In this document: positions 21,749 to 32,446 of the stretch, one piece after another
How the letters are laid out: every line of letters begins with the position of its first letter
Numbering within the stretch: position 1 is the stretch's first letter
Origin: Flaccisagitta enflata
Lineage: Eukaryota; Chaetognatha; Sagittoidea; Aphragmophora
Length of the DNA: 64,000 bases
Assembly (NCBI GenBank): GCA_965153355.1
Contig: OZ231126.1
Span: forward strand, 35,030,001-35,094,000
Direction: 5' to 3'
Notes under the pieces: generated by a model
The model's database searches: none
Seen by the model: the letters and a program-made list of their open reading frames with translations, nothing else
What the model was told of the DNA's origin: nothing
Position numbers and translations under genes: made by a program

Positions 21749-21870
21749 GAATATATGCTTATACTTGAGTAACTTCAGCAAAAAAGAAGGTTTCTGAACA
21801 AAAAAAAAAATTTATGCAAGCTCAAAAATGGCTAAAATGCAAATTTTGCTGATTTTGCTCTGACAAAGTA

Positions 21871-22472
21871 CAGTGGGGTTCGTGGAATAACAGCCTAAAC
21901 TGGAGGAAGCTATTTAAGTGTCTTAATTTCATTTGACAAACTTGATATTTAAAATATAAGTTGTTTAATCGATGCTTTTGTCCCTGAGTTTTTTGGTTGC
22001 TATGGAAACCAAAATTATTTTTTCAAACATTTATAAACACTAAAATATCAATATTTTGAGAAATATTGTCAGGGAACATTGCTCAAAATTAAATTTGCTA
22101 CAACTTTCCCACAGTATGATCTGTAAGAATATTGCTTGTTTGGCCGTTGCTAGGGGGCATCACACCTAGCAACCGCCAAATGATGCTCCCTAGCAATGGC
22201 TAAACGAGCAATATTCTTACAGGACATACTGTGGGAAAGTTGTAGCAAATCTAATTCTGAGCAATGTTCCCTGATTATATTCATCAAAATATTGATATTC
22301 TAGTTGTTATAAATGTTTGAAAAAAAAATTTTTGTTTCCTCAGCAACCAAAAAACTCAGGGCCAAAAGCATCAAGTGAACAACTTATATTTCAAATATCA
22401 GGTTTGTCAAATGAAATTAAGACACTTAAATACCTTCCTCCACTTTAGGCTGTTATTCCACGAACCCCACTG
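21871..22472. mobile_element. 602-bp near-palindromic MITE, TA target
   Basis: Ends CAGTGGGGTTCGTGGAATAA and its inverse, flanked by TA (21869-21870, 22473-22474). The arms are about 285 bp and highly similar, with a short spacer containing 'ggcatcacacctagc'. Tc1/mariner-type end and target. Sits inside the larger fold-back element. Confidence 0.9.
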
Positions 22473-22474
22473 TA

Positions 22475-23124
22475 ACTTTGAACGTCAATATCTCCGCAGC
22501 AAATAGTCGCAGTGAGCTCAAATTTTAGGTGAAGTTAAGGTAGATAACAGGTAACAACTCTACCAAAAATGAAGATGATTGGATGACAGGAACAGTTTTT
22601 ATTCAACCTCAAAAAATGGATCATTTTTGCAATTTTTGAGAAACAATTTTTTTTTCTAACAGGGCTAGCTCAAAATTTTTTTTAGAGACTTTTAATTTGT
22701 TATTAATTATATCAATATATGACAATTGACAGAATTTTTTATTTGAAAAAAAAAATTTTTGATCAAAAATTGTCCTACACTGCATTTTGTGAAAAATTCA
22801 AAATTTCATAACTGTATCAAGATTTCATTTTGAGAGCTGAAATTTTGCACACTTATTAGTGAGTCCTAAAACTACTACCACGCCAAAAATCAGGCGATTT
22901 TATTGAAAACCTTAGGAAATATTCCACTTTTTGTATTTTTTAAGTTTTTGGGTGCCATAGCTACAAAAATTGGCGGAAAATCCCCAGCAAAAAATGAAAT
23001 TTGTGTAAATGTATCTGACTAATATACATATGAGAGATTTTTTTTTAAGGTTAATTTTTGTAGTCAAAATCAGCAAAAAACTGGAAAAATTTTTTTGGAC
23101 TAAAAAAAATGAATTAGTTGGTAT
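22475..23124. mobile_element. Right arm of the large fold-back element, first part
   Basis: 22905-23124 is the inverse of about 20200-20420 ('ttttgggtgccatagctaca' and 'ggcggaaaatccccagc'). The arm is then cut by the LTR element and continues at 31584-31712. 22475-22904 is unique AT-rich interior without a gene. Confidence 0.75.
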
Positions 23125-23952
23125 TGTCACAAAGCATGGTCTTGCACCAATTTTGTCTATTCTTATGGATTATTTGGTTTGTATTTAGGCCTTAGATTTT
23201 GATTTATTGATTGATATTTTTGGTTATATTTAGATATTTTACTTAGATTTGATCGTTTTATTTAGACTGGTTTTATCGTTTGCAGTTATTACAGGTTTGA
23301 ATTATTCTGATTTCATTTATTGACATTGCTTAAATTTATTGATTGATTTATTGCCTCGTTTATTCGTTTATTTCATGCATTTATTGATTTGTCCGTCTGA
23401 TTTGTCCTTATTTCTGTCCAAATTGTTTATGTTTATCCATATGATCTTTTCTTCCCTTGCATTTCGTTTCTGTCATGAATCTCCTGCGTTTTTTGTTATT
23501 TGGGCTATTTTAGACCAAATTTGTAGTGCCCTCAATTGACCATTATTTGCATTTTTTACTGGCTGACGCAATCGAGTGTCGAAGGGAAATTGAAGATTCC
23601 TTGATATTCTATCGCCTTCTAGAACTTTTCGTTGCTTAGATACCGCCATTTTGCCGGCAATATTTCCTACAGACTCTAGAAAGACGCTTCGAATTGCTAA
23701 AAACTACGTTTCCGTATATTAAATAGACAATTTTTACCATTATTCGTACCGATACGAGCATCATTAGGACGCTTTTCGACTTCCCTGAGCACCAAACAAA
23801 GCTTTAACTAACTTCGCCTACGTTCAAATAAAAGAAGATTTCGTTAAGATCGCACCGTATTTGTTCGGGGTTTGAGTTTCAGTCAACAGCGGCGCAGCCG
23901 CATACAGGAAAGCTAGCGGCATTGGGCATTTAGTTTAGTACACCAGAATACA
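23125..23952 (+). repeat. 5' LTR of element 2 (828 bp)
   Basis: Bounded by TG...CA. Includes 'aaataaaag' near 23830, a possible polyadenylation signal. It differs from the 3' LTR by a few substitutions and by 221 bp absent from the 3' copy. Confidence 0.88.
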
Positions 23953-24911
23953 GTTAAAGCTTTAAATAGCGCATGCCCTGGCTCTTTTGTATGTGTCTAT
24001 CGTTAAAGAAAACCTCCGACGAAAACCAAGAACCGCTTTAGAACCATCGCTTGTATGGGATGAAGTATTCGACGATAATCAAGAACCCACTCAGAATCAG
24101 GAATCAGGAAACCGACGCGACGATCAAGAATCAACTCAGAATCGATGCTCAGCGTAATCAAGAAACTGAAGCCCGCGCGACGTTCAAAAACAAAGACACA
24201 GACACGTATCTCATGAAAGAACAAAAGAAATCCAAACAGAAGAAAACTTGTAAATGAGTCTTTCTTCTCCGAGGCAGCGCGTGAACAGAACAACTTACGT
24301 GAATAATTAGAACATCAATCTGACAGTCCCCGCTCACCCGGTGACCATCGGAAACACCGCATTTTGCACACGTGAATTTGCACATCCCTAGAAAGTTAGT
24401 AACATTGTGGCTCAAGGGTCTTCGGTTCTCGAAGAAACTTGGGCTTTCAGCCAGTTTTATTACATGCAGTCAGAACATTGTTTCTGAGGTCCCTCGTTCG
24501 CTAGTGACCTCGGCTAGCTAGAAATACTCTACTAGAGTTTAGAAATTACAAAGAACCCCATACCGGGTTAATTTGGCCCCCGTCAGTCAGTCAGATTTGC
24601 TAGAATTTAGAACCGTCTATTCTTCGAAGAACCCCTAACTGGGTAATTCGGTCCCATCAGTCAGAACATCAGGCTAAGGATAACAGCTGATTAGGCCTCG
24701 GTAACCGAGGACTTTCAAGCTGAGATTTTACAGGTCATTAGGGTCATTTGTTCAGAGCTTGTTTGTAGCTCTAACAGCAAAACAAAACTCGAGAGTTGGG
24801 CCTATTTTGGCACCTAAGTTCGAGTCTCTATGTTCATCAGAGGGTTCTAAACAGTCCCGTATGTCCCGCAGGCCCAAGGGCTGCGGGATGTACTATCACA
24901 GGTATATTATA
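23953..24911. other. LTR element 2 leader region
   Basis: A 68-aa ORF at 24051-24257 overlaps an opposite-strand ORF; neither looks like a known protein. Near-duplicate phrases ('agaaccc...tgggtaattcggtccc', 'ccccataccgggttaatttg') occur at 24550-24660. Possibly untranslated leader or packaging region. Confidence 0.35.
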
Positions 24912-25509
24912 ACAGTGGCAAAATAAAAAAAGAGACAACGTGTTTAGCTGATTTGTGCTGAACTGAAGATTTAAACTATAAAAAATCAGTGACCGTTTGA
25001 AAGATCTGCGAAAGATCTTTCAAATGAGACATTGCTGGTTATTCTAGCTTTATTCGTTTAGAAATGGCACAAGAATGAATAAAAACATTGCCATATTCAA
25101 TTTTGGGATTCAACTGAATTTAAAAGGTTTTGAAAAGAAGTAGTGCACTTTGACAAGCTGTAACTCTTAAACAGTTTGAGTTACAAATCTGGGATTGGTC
25201 TTAAATGAAAGAAAATTCAAAAATCTTTGAAACAACATCAAAAAAAAAGTTCAAATAAATTTTTGTTCCATGTTTTTTATGAATTAACAAAAAGTTGCAG
25301 CTTTTTCAATGTGACTTTTTCACTTTTGACCATCTACTCTTTATTCTGATGTCATTTCTAAAGCAATAAAGCTATGACAACCAGCATGGTCTCATTTTGA
25401 AGATCTTTGGAAGAGCTTTCAAATGGTCATAGGTTTTGCCATGTTTTTCTCATTTGATGAATGTGAAACATTGAAAAACATTTTGACTCTTTTTTTATTT
25501 TGCCACTGT
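24912..25509. mobile_element. 598-bp MITE, TA target, inside LTR element 2
   Basis: Ends ACAGTGGCAAAATAAAAAAA and its inverse with TA on both sides (24910-24911, 25510-25511). Internal segments 'ttcaaatgagacattgctgg' and 'accagcatggtctcattttg' are inverted partners. No transposase. Confidence 0.85.
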
Positions 25510-25619
25510 TACCCAACTATCCCGCGATGTTAGTTTGAATTTAGAGAGGAAGAGAATCCCTTTAAGCTTGTAGTAGCTTGCGCGGCAAAACCTCTAATTC
25601 CAACGTAAAAAAAGAAATA

Positions 25620-25842
25620 GAACTTGGAAAGGTAGAAAGAAAGAAAGAACAGTAAGAAAAAACGCAAATGATAAAAAAAAGAGGAAGAAAAAGGAAAAGA
25701 GAGAAAGAAAAGAAAGAGAGAAAGAAAAAGAGAGAAAGAAAAAGAAATCGGGAAAGAAAAAGAAATCGGGAAAGAAAAAGAGAGAAAGAAAAAACGCGGA
25801 AAAAAAACATACGGAAAGATAGAAAACACGAAGACACCCTGC
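25620..25842. repeat. Purine-rich GAAA/GAGA tract
   Basis: Irregular agaaagaaaaagag units, purine-only over long stretches on the plus strand. The Phe/Ser ORFs on the minus strand are repeat translations. Confidence 0.9.
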
Positions 25843-25979
25843 CAACCCGAGGACAGAGAGCGGCCGTGCCCGCACGTCTGTAGCTCAAGCCAGTTCCGCG
25901 ATCCTGTTTCTACTCAGAACTTAGAAAGACGAAGAAATGAAAGAAACTATGAATCAGAAATAATATTCGAAGAACTTGG

Positions 25980-26185
25980 AAGGAAATAAAGAACTCGAAA
26001 GTTAGAAAGAACTCAAAAGTTAGAAAGAACTCAAAAGTTAGAAAAAACTCGAAAGTTAGAAAAAACTCGAAAGTTAGAAAAAACTCGAAAGTTAGAAAGA
26101 ACTCGAAAGTTAGAAAGAACTCGAAAGTTAGAAAGAACTCAAAAGTTAGAGAGAACTCGAAAGATAGAAAGAACCTGGGAAGATA
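25980..26185. repeat. 18-bp tandem repeat
   Basis: About 11 copies of gaactcgaaagttagaaa with small variants. Confidence 0.92.
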
Positions 26186-26354
26186 GTAAGTAGTAACTTC
26201 GGTCAGTTAGAATCCATTTGACCAGGAAAATAGAAGTATTTGTTACCAATGAAACTCAATTCGATTGAACAGATTCAGTTTTGCATACTGCATCAGATAT
26301 ATTATCGCCGATTACGCCTTGGAAACTGAGGACTTTCGGATGGGCGAATTTTAA

Positions 26355-26733
26355 GAAAAATCGAGAAAGGGGCCTCAGTCTCATTCTCGGCCTGCTCAGT
26401 CTCATTCTCGGCCTGCTCAGTCTCATTCTCGGCCTGCTCAGTCTCTTCCTCGGCCGGCTCAGTCTGACTGCCTATCTGCTCTATTAGATTTGGGTACCTC
26501 TTCCCCCTCTTGGAGCACCGCCCGATACATACCACAGCTGGACACAGACGGATACAGACCACAGTCCCAATCACAACAGACTCAGCATTCAGCACAAATG
26601 ACCGAAAACCAAAATTCATGGGAAGCGGCAGGGTCCAGCTCATTTGAAACTTGGGCGAGTTCCGTGAGCCAACCACAACCACACACCACCCAAGCACAAT
26701 CACAAAGTAGGGAAGTGGAAAACCTTGCAAGGC
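26355..26733 (+). pseudogene. LTR element 2 ORF, part 1 (Gln/Ser-rich)
   Basis: Open frame from 26355 to the MITE insertion at 26734. It begins with 7-residue repeats 'QSHSRPA' from a 21-bp unit (about 26380-26465), then a Gln/Ser/Thr-rich stretch. No in-frame Met is present near the start, so the start is unknown and may lie upstream through splicing or frameshift. Position between LTRs suggests a gag-type protein, but no gag domain is recognisable. The frame continues in part 2 once the 629-bp MITE and its 4-bp duplication are removed. Confidence 0.55.
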
Positions 26734-27362
26734 CACCGTGTTGCCTAGCTGTGATAGGTAGGAAAAAATGACTCAGCATAGTGACCTATTCTAGGTTGTT
26801 GCTTACATGTAGGTGCATCTCACCATACATGGAACTAAAAATTCTGTTGGGATTTTTTTGAAAAATATACAAAAAACACATTTTTTTATACAATTTGTGC
26901 CATAAATCTCTGTGATCAATTTTTAGATAATTTTCGAGTTCAGAATTGAATTTAGATGATGTTTTCTGTTTCGTTTGATATGTCACACTATATTCTTTCA
27001 AAGAAAGAAGGAAAGTTCATTTTTTGAATATAATACTACAATAATAAATATCATTTTAAGTATTTTATAGACAAAATGAACTCTTTATTCTTCTTTAAAA
27101 GTATATAGTGTGACATATCAAACGAAACAGAAAACATCATCTGAATTCAGTTCTGAACTCGAAAATTATCTAAAATTTGATCACAAAGATTTATGGCACA
27201 AATTGTAAAAAAAAATGTGTTTTTTATATATTTTTCAAAAAAATCCCAACAGAATTTTTAATTTCATGTATGGTGAGATGCACCTACATGTAAGCAACAA
27301 CCCAGAATAGGTCACTATGCTGAGTCATTTTTTCCTACCTACCACAGCTAGGGAGCACGGTG
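26734..27362. mobile_element. 629-bp fold-back MITE splitting the ORF
   Basis: Ends CACCGTG and CACGGTG; inverted arms of about 260 bp share 'gactcagcatagtgacctat' and its inverse. A 4-bp duplication AGGC flanks it (26730-26733, 27363-27366). Removing the element plus one AGGC joins the two reading frames without a stop. Confidence 0.88.
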
Positions 27363-27366
27363 AGGC

Positions 27367-28562
27367 TTTTCTGTGGCAATTGCGATCCTACTACTGCTCA
27401 AAACTCAGTCCGGCCTAAAACTCATGTATATTGGCCAACGCTGCCCACCTATTATGACCCCATATTCAGATTACCCACTCCCTCTCGGGGTTCACCACAA
27501 AGTCAAAATGTCAATCAACATTCAAGACAGATTGACTCAGACTCACCAACCCTTTTGCGCGCAGCTGGAGTGAGTCACACACCGTCATACATCCAACCCA
27601 CTTCGTTTCATCCTACTCCGGTTAAGGTGCAGATAAGCCATGAATTATTTGTGCCATCAAAATTAGGGATGGCTGTGTTGGCTCAGTCAAACAATCAGGG
27701 TCAGTCTGAAGACTCTCCTACCGTCATTGGCCTTGAAAATGACATCAAGGAGGCAATAGAAATTTCCACAGAAAATGAAGCCGAGGCCAACTCAGAGGCC
27801 CAGGCCAACTCAGAAGCCAAGGCCAACTCAGAAGCCAAGGCCAACTCAGAAGCCAAGGCCAACTCAGAAGCCAAGGCCAACTCAGAAGCCGAGGCCAACT
27901 CAGAAGCCGAGGCCAACTCAGAAGCCGAGGCCAACTCAGAAGCCGAGGCCAACTCAGAAGCCGAGGCCAACTCAGAAGCCGAGGCCAACTCAGAAGCCGA
28001 GGCCAACTCAGAAGCCGAGGCCAACTCAGAAGCCGAGGCCAATTCAGAAGCCGAGGCCAACTCAGAAGCCGAGGCCAACTCAGAGGCCGAGGCCAACTCA
28101 GAAGCCGAGGCCAACTCAGAAGCCGAGGCCAACTCAGAGGCCGAGGCCAACTCAGAAGCCGAGGCCAACTCAGAAGCCGAGGCCAACTCAGAAGCCGAGG
28201 CCAACTCAGAAGCCGAGGCCAACTCAGAAGCCGAGGCCAACTCAGAAGCCAAGGCCAACTTAGAAGCCGAGGCCAACTCAGAAGCCAAGGCCAACTCAGA
28301 AGCCGAGGCCAACTCAGAAGCTGAGGCCAACTCAGAAGCTGAGGCCAACTCAGAAGCCGAGGCCAACTCAGAAGCCAAGGCCAACTCAGAAGCTAAGGCC
28401 AACTCAGAAGCCGAGGCCAACTCAGAAGCCGAGGCCAATTCAGAAGCCGAGGCCAACTCAGAAGCCAAGGCCAACTCAGGAGCCAAGGCCAACTCAGAAG
28501 CCAAGGCCAACTCAGAAGCCGAGGCCAACTCAGAAGCCGAGGCCAACTCAGAAGCCATTTAG
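27367..28562 (+). pseudogene. LTR element 2 ORF, part 2, with EANSEA repeats
   Basis: Continues the frame of part 1 after the MITE. The first 130 residues are Pro/Ser/Gln/Thr-rich without a recognisable domain. From about 27769 the frame is a 6-residue repeat (EAEANS with Lys, Gln or Gly variants), about 44 copies, ending ...SEAI and a stop at 28560-28562. The reported start near 27360 is a GTG inside the MITE and is not a real start. A gag-like or accessory role is inference from position only; the repeat would give an acidic, Ala-rich, probably helical tail. Confidence 0.55.
27769..28558. repeat. 18-bp minisatellite, about 44 copies
   Basis: Unit gaggccaactcagaagcc with mostly silent or G/A variants, so Glu and Lys alternate. 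Length multiple of three keeps three long frames open (two plus, one minus). Confidence 0.97.
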
Positions 28563-29330
28563 TCCATTTTTAAGCGAACTTCAGTCTTAGTATCAGACTC
28601 ACTTGTGCATTCACATTTAGAAATGAGGACAATTTGTAAATATTGTGCATTATTTTCATTTCTCTTTGAAATCAATGCTCTTATTTTTTGAAACATGATC
28701 TTTGCGTGACTCTACAAGCGGGTCAAATTCCCTAACAACAAATATGATATTTGCGTGACTCTACAAGCGGATCACGCTTCCTTACAACAAACTTAGTCAC
28801 TCAGACGACCAAGTTTACTGTTGTGCAACCGTGTGCAAACCCATTGCTAGTTTCATTTTAAAGGCCCACAATGCCTGCAAGAAAAACGAAATAAGTGATA
28901 GGAGTCCATCATTTGAAAATTAATCCACTCATGTCTCTAGAAGCTACACTATACAGCATGGTTAACCGGAAAATCAAACATATGGTTTTGCTCGCTAATG
29001 TGAACAATTCAATTCTACTTGCTTAATTCTAGATGTAGGTTATGCTTGTAGAGCTTCAGAATTTTGAACCTTGGGATCCCAAAAAACTTCAGACCTAACC
29101 TCAGAACCTCAGAACCTCTCCCACTCAGTTAAGTATGGTATGAAATCCTGAAGCCGCAGAGGCGAGTTGGAAACAACGTTGGATACTGTGCCCTAATGTT
29201 TAGAAGGGAAACATTGTAACATCCTCTCCCACATACCTTAAGTATGGTATGAAATCCTGAAGCCGCAGAGGCGAGTCGGACGCGACGCTGGACACTGAGC
29301 CTTTGAGCTCAGAAGGGAACAACAGAAGCA
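28563..29330. repeat. Downstream tandem units in LTR element 2
   Basis: A pair of 46-bp units ('tttgcgtgactctacaagcg') occurs at about 28697-28790. A 109-bp direct repeat starts at 29131 and 29240 (aagtatggtatgaaatcctg...gccgcagaggcgagt). A shared box 'tttagaaatgaggacaattt' is near 28616. Non-coding; function unknown. Confidence 0.75.
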
Positions 29331-29724
29331 AAACAGAACCAAAACTTTGTAAGTGAAAATAAGTGGCAGTGCACTAGCTCCTCTGTAATTTGGGCGAGTT
29401 CCACTAGTTTTCACTCTCGAGGTATCTTCATTGTAAATATCATCATTCAGTTATCTTCACCTTTATTGATTTTGAGAATTTAATCATTTACCATCCCCAA
29501 CATAGACAATGAAATGATAAGATGAATTTATCTGGTAATTTTAGATTCAAATGACACGTCATAAAATGTCTAAAAGAGACAAGAAAAAACAAACGAATCA
29601 GAACATATGAAAGAACAAAAAGAACAAGAAAATACAAACGAATCAGAACAAAGAAAACGAACCCAAGTCAGAACAGAAAGAAACAGAACGAGACAAAACA
29701 GAAGAAAACATTGAAGAACCAGAC

Positions 29725-29957
29725 TTGCTAGAAATCAAAATAAAAGAAGAAGAATGTGAAACATTAGATTTAGAAGAAGAGTTAGGGATTGACAGGGACC
29801 TTTCCTCTCAACCCGTACAGAACAAATCGTCACGGTTCCCGAGGAAGGAGAACGTTACGGCATGTGGTACGACGGAGTCTACCACAAACTCTATCGCCAA
29901 ACCTGGATTGACCAACACAAAGCGGCATTTTGGGACAGCTACATAAATGACAGTTGA
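29725..29957 (+). pseudogene. Small decayed ORF in LTR element 2
   Basis: The first half reads in one frame as an acidic segment ('EEECETLDLEEELGIDRD'). From about 29825 a second frame gives 'GERYGMWYDGVYHKLYRQTW' and ends at a stop at 29955. The second frame has protein-like aromatic composition, so a frameshift near 29790-29825 is likely. Family not recognised. Confidence 0.4.
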
Positions 29958-30215
29958 TTGCTCAACCACCTCTGAATCATTGCACTGATTGATGTTTTCG
30001 CGAGACAGAAATTGGTGACAGTGGCGAGGAGGGTGATTTGGCGCTAGTAAAGCTGATGACATGTGTGGACGGAAGTCGCAAGCCTGAAACTCATCTTCTA
30101 TGTGATATTGGCTTCCAAGTCTTCAAGCATCAACAAATTTGAACATTTAGTAACTTTTGTCAGTGACATCATCACCGAGAATTAAGCCAATGGTGAGCGG
30201 CAGTCTCATCTCGCT

Positions 30216-30533
30216 TTGAAGTTGGAGGAGTCCCGCGAACCAGATGGTAACAACACTAACAACGAGACAACATTAACAACAAGCGACAACTTCAACAGTA
30301 ACATCAACAAAGACAACGAGGGCGAAGAAGGACAACAACAATCTAACAACAACGATGGCGGGAAGACTAGGACAATAATTCATCGACGTCAAAGAACAAT
30401 TCTCGGCGGAATCGACTCCTCAATCCACTTTCTTTCGACAAACGGACAATTTCAGCGGATCGATCCAATCTGCATTCATTCGGCAAACGGACTCTCTAGC
30501 GGGTTAAAACAATCCGCGTTCCATCGAATTTGA
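30216..30533 (+). CDS. Asn/Thr-rich hypothetical ORF
   Basis: A 105-aa frame, very rich in Asn in its first 45 residues from ACAAC-type triplets. The second half has two 'FLSTNGQF'/'IHSANGL'-like repeats. No domain recognised; coding status uncertain. Lies shortly before the 3' LTR. Confidence 0.25.
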   Translation: MKLEESREPDGNNTNNETTLTTSDNFNSNINKDNEGEEGQQQSNNNDGGKTRTIIHRRQRTILGGIDSSIHFLSTNGQFQRIDPICIHSANGLSSGLKQSAFHRI

Positions 30534-30971
30534 GCAATTTCATCGCTATTAGACTCTTCATTCGAAGTGCTTACTGCAAACTAACTCTTTTAGACTACTC
30601 TTGACTAACGATCTAGCGCTTTCGGTCATCTATCATCGACAATTTGAAACTTGCAGTTCCGGCAAGATTCGAAAGATACAGATTCTCCCACCCCCCCACC
30701 CGCGCATACCAGAAACTAACTTAACACCTGAGACAACTAGCATAGAAACTTTATGTAGCATGCGCACATTTTAATTGAATTTAATTATACGAGGCAGAGC
30801 ACAAGCGCTCTTAGAAGACGACGAAAGCATTCATTTTCATGATTTCACTACAGTGTGTTATACTTCAAATGTTACTCAAAAAATTGGACAAGACCAGGCT
30901 TCAAGACTAGTTTAGTTTTTTCCTCAAATTGGTATATTTGGTATATGATTTTGACTCAAAAACGGGGGGAG

Positions 30972-31578
30972 TGTCACGAAGCATGGTCTTGCACCAATTT
31001 TGTCTATTCTTATGGATTATTTGGTTTGTATTTAGGCCTTAGATTTTGATTTATTGATTGATATTTTCGGTTATATTTAGATATTTTACTTAGATTTGAT
31101 CGTTTTATTTAGACTGGTTTTTATCGTTTGCATTTATTACAGGTTTGAATTATTCTGATTTCATTTATTGAAATCGCTTAAATTTATTGATTGATTTATT
31201 GCCTCGATTATTCATTAATTTCATGCATTTATTGATTTGTCCGTCTGATTTGTCCTTATTTCTGTCCAAATTGTTTATGTTTATCCGTATGATCTTTTCT
31301 TCCCTTGCATTTCGTTTCTGTCATGAATCTCCTGCGTTTTTTGTTATTTGAGATATTTTAAACCGAATTCGTAGCGCCCTCAATTGACCATTATTTGCAT
31401 TTTTTACTGGCTGACGCAATCGAGCTTCGAAGGGGAATTGAAGATTCCTTGATATTCTATCGCCTTCTAGGACTTTTCGTTGCTTAGATACCGCCATTTT
31501 GCCGGCAATAATTCCTACGGACTCTAGAAAGACGCTTCAAATTGCTAAAAACTATGTTTCTGTATACACCAGAATACA
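30972..31578 (+). repeat. 3' LTR of element 2 (607 bp, internally deleted)
   Basis: Matches 23125-23718 and then jumps to the last 12 bases (caccagaataca), lacking 221 bp present in the 5' LTR. The deletion junction has 'gta/ta' microhomology. Confidence 0.88.
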
Positions 31579-31583
31579 GGTAT

Positions 31584-31712
31584 GGCTCCAAAACCTTAAA
31601 CAACATAGTAGACCTTTAGGTGCATTATGTGGTAAAATGTTTGATTATGAATCCTAGCCGTTTGGCAGATATGGCTTCCCCAGAGTTATACAGTTCTTTG
31701 ATACTCGTACTG
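31584..31712. mobile_element. Right arm of the large fold-back element, terminal part
   Basis: Continues the arm interrupted at 23124 and ends GATACTCGTACTG before TA (31713-31714). Includes 'ccgtttggcagatatggctt', the inverse of 19130-19150. Confidence 0.8.
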
Positions 31713-31727
31713 TATTTAAACCATAAT

Positions 31728-32438
31728 CAGGCCTTTTTTTAGTGATTTTTTTGGCAGAGCATTCCGGGCTCTCTCCTCATATTTTCAAGGAGCCCGGCAA
31801 AAAAATAGAGAGCCCAGTAAAATAAGCCCAAAACAGGGCATAAGGTTGGGCAGGGGCAATACTACAGTGCAACAAAACTAAACTACAATAATGCTTCACG
31901 CCTACATACCTTGCAATGACCTAAAACGTTGAAAAAAAGAAGACTATTTCAAAAATGTTTTGGACCAACATAGCAGGGTGTAGTCTTGTGTCCGCGACTA
32001 AAAATGCTGATTTGAAAATGAGCCCGTATACCTGATCACCATATTTTTTCATCTTTTCAGGCAGCAAAAAAATCATTCGCAAGAATGCAACTACACAATG
32101 AAAGAAAGTTTCTTTCAGTATCAACAATGTCATACAGAAAGGGTAATTTCAACCATAGTATCAATGTTTTCAGCGTTCCTATCAAAAATGCCAAATTCAT
32201 TAGTCATGCAATCAAAAGTTACACAGGGTTCACAAAATGCATACTACTATAAAAATCTCTGCTGCATGACGACCCATTTTTTTTTAAATCCACAATTTAG
32301 ATTTAGCAGATGCGCTAGAGTAGAAAATATCCAGCTAAAATTGAGAGAGCAAACCCGGCTCTCTGCCAGTAAATTTTGTGTGCTCGGGAGCAAAATAGAG
32401 AGCATCGGGTTCCCAGGCACGCTCTAAAAAAAGGCCTG
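31728..32438. mobile_element. 711-bp non-autonomous hAT-like element
   Basis: Ends CAGGCCTTTTTTTAG and its inverse, flanked by the 8-bp duplication ACCATAAT (31720-31727, 32439-32446). Subterminal inverted segments contain 'gggctctct'. A type A-like fragment (about 31838-32008, ending tgtccgcgactaaaaat) lies inside. No transposase frame. Confidence 0.88.
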
Positions 32439-32446
32439 ACCATAAT

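Larger units (their letters stand above)
23125..31578 (+). mobile_element. LTR retrotransposon 2, 8.45 kb, no recognisable pol
   Basis: Two direct repeats (23125-23952 and 30972-31578) begin TGTCAC and end AATACA and are flanked by the 5-bp duplication GGTAT (23120-23124, 31579-31583). A polypurine stretch (aaaaacggggggag) immediately precedes the 3' LTR. Removing the element restores the right arm of the host fold-back. The internal region holds a disrupted low-complexity ORF, small decayed ORFs and two later MITE insertions. I see no protease, RT, RNase H or integrase motif in any frame. No canonical TGG primer site directly follows the 5' LTR. Confidence 0.88.
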
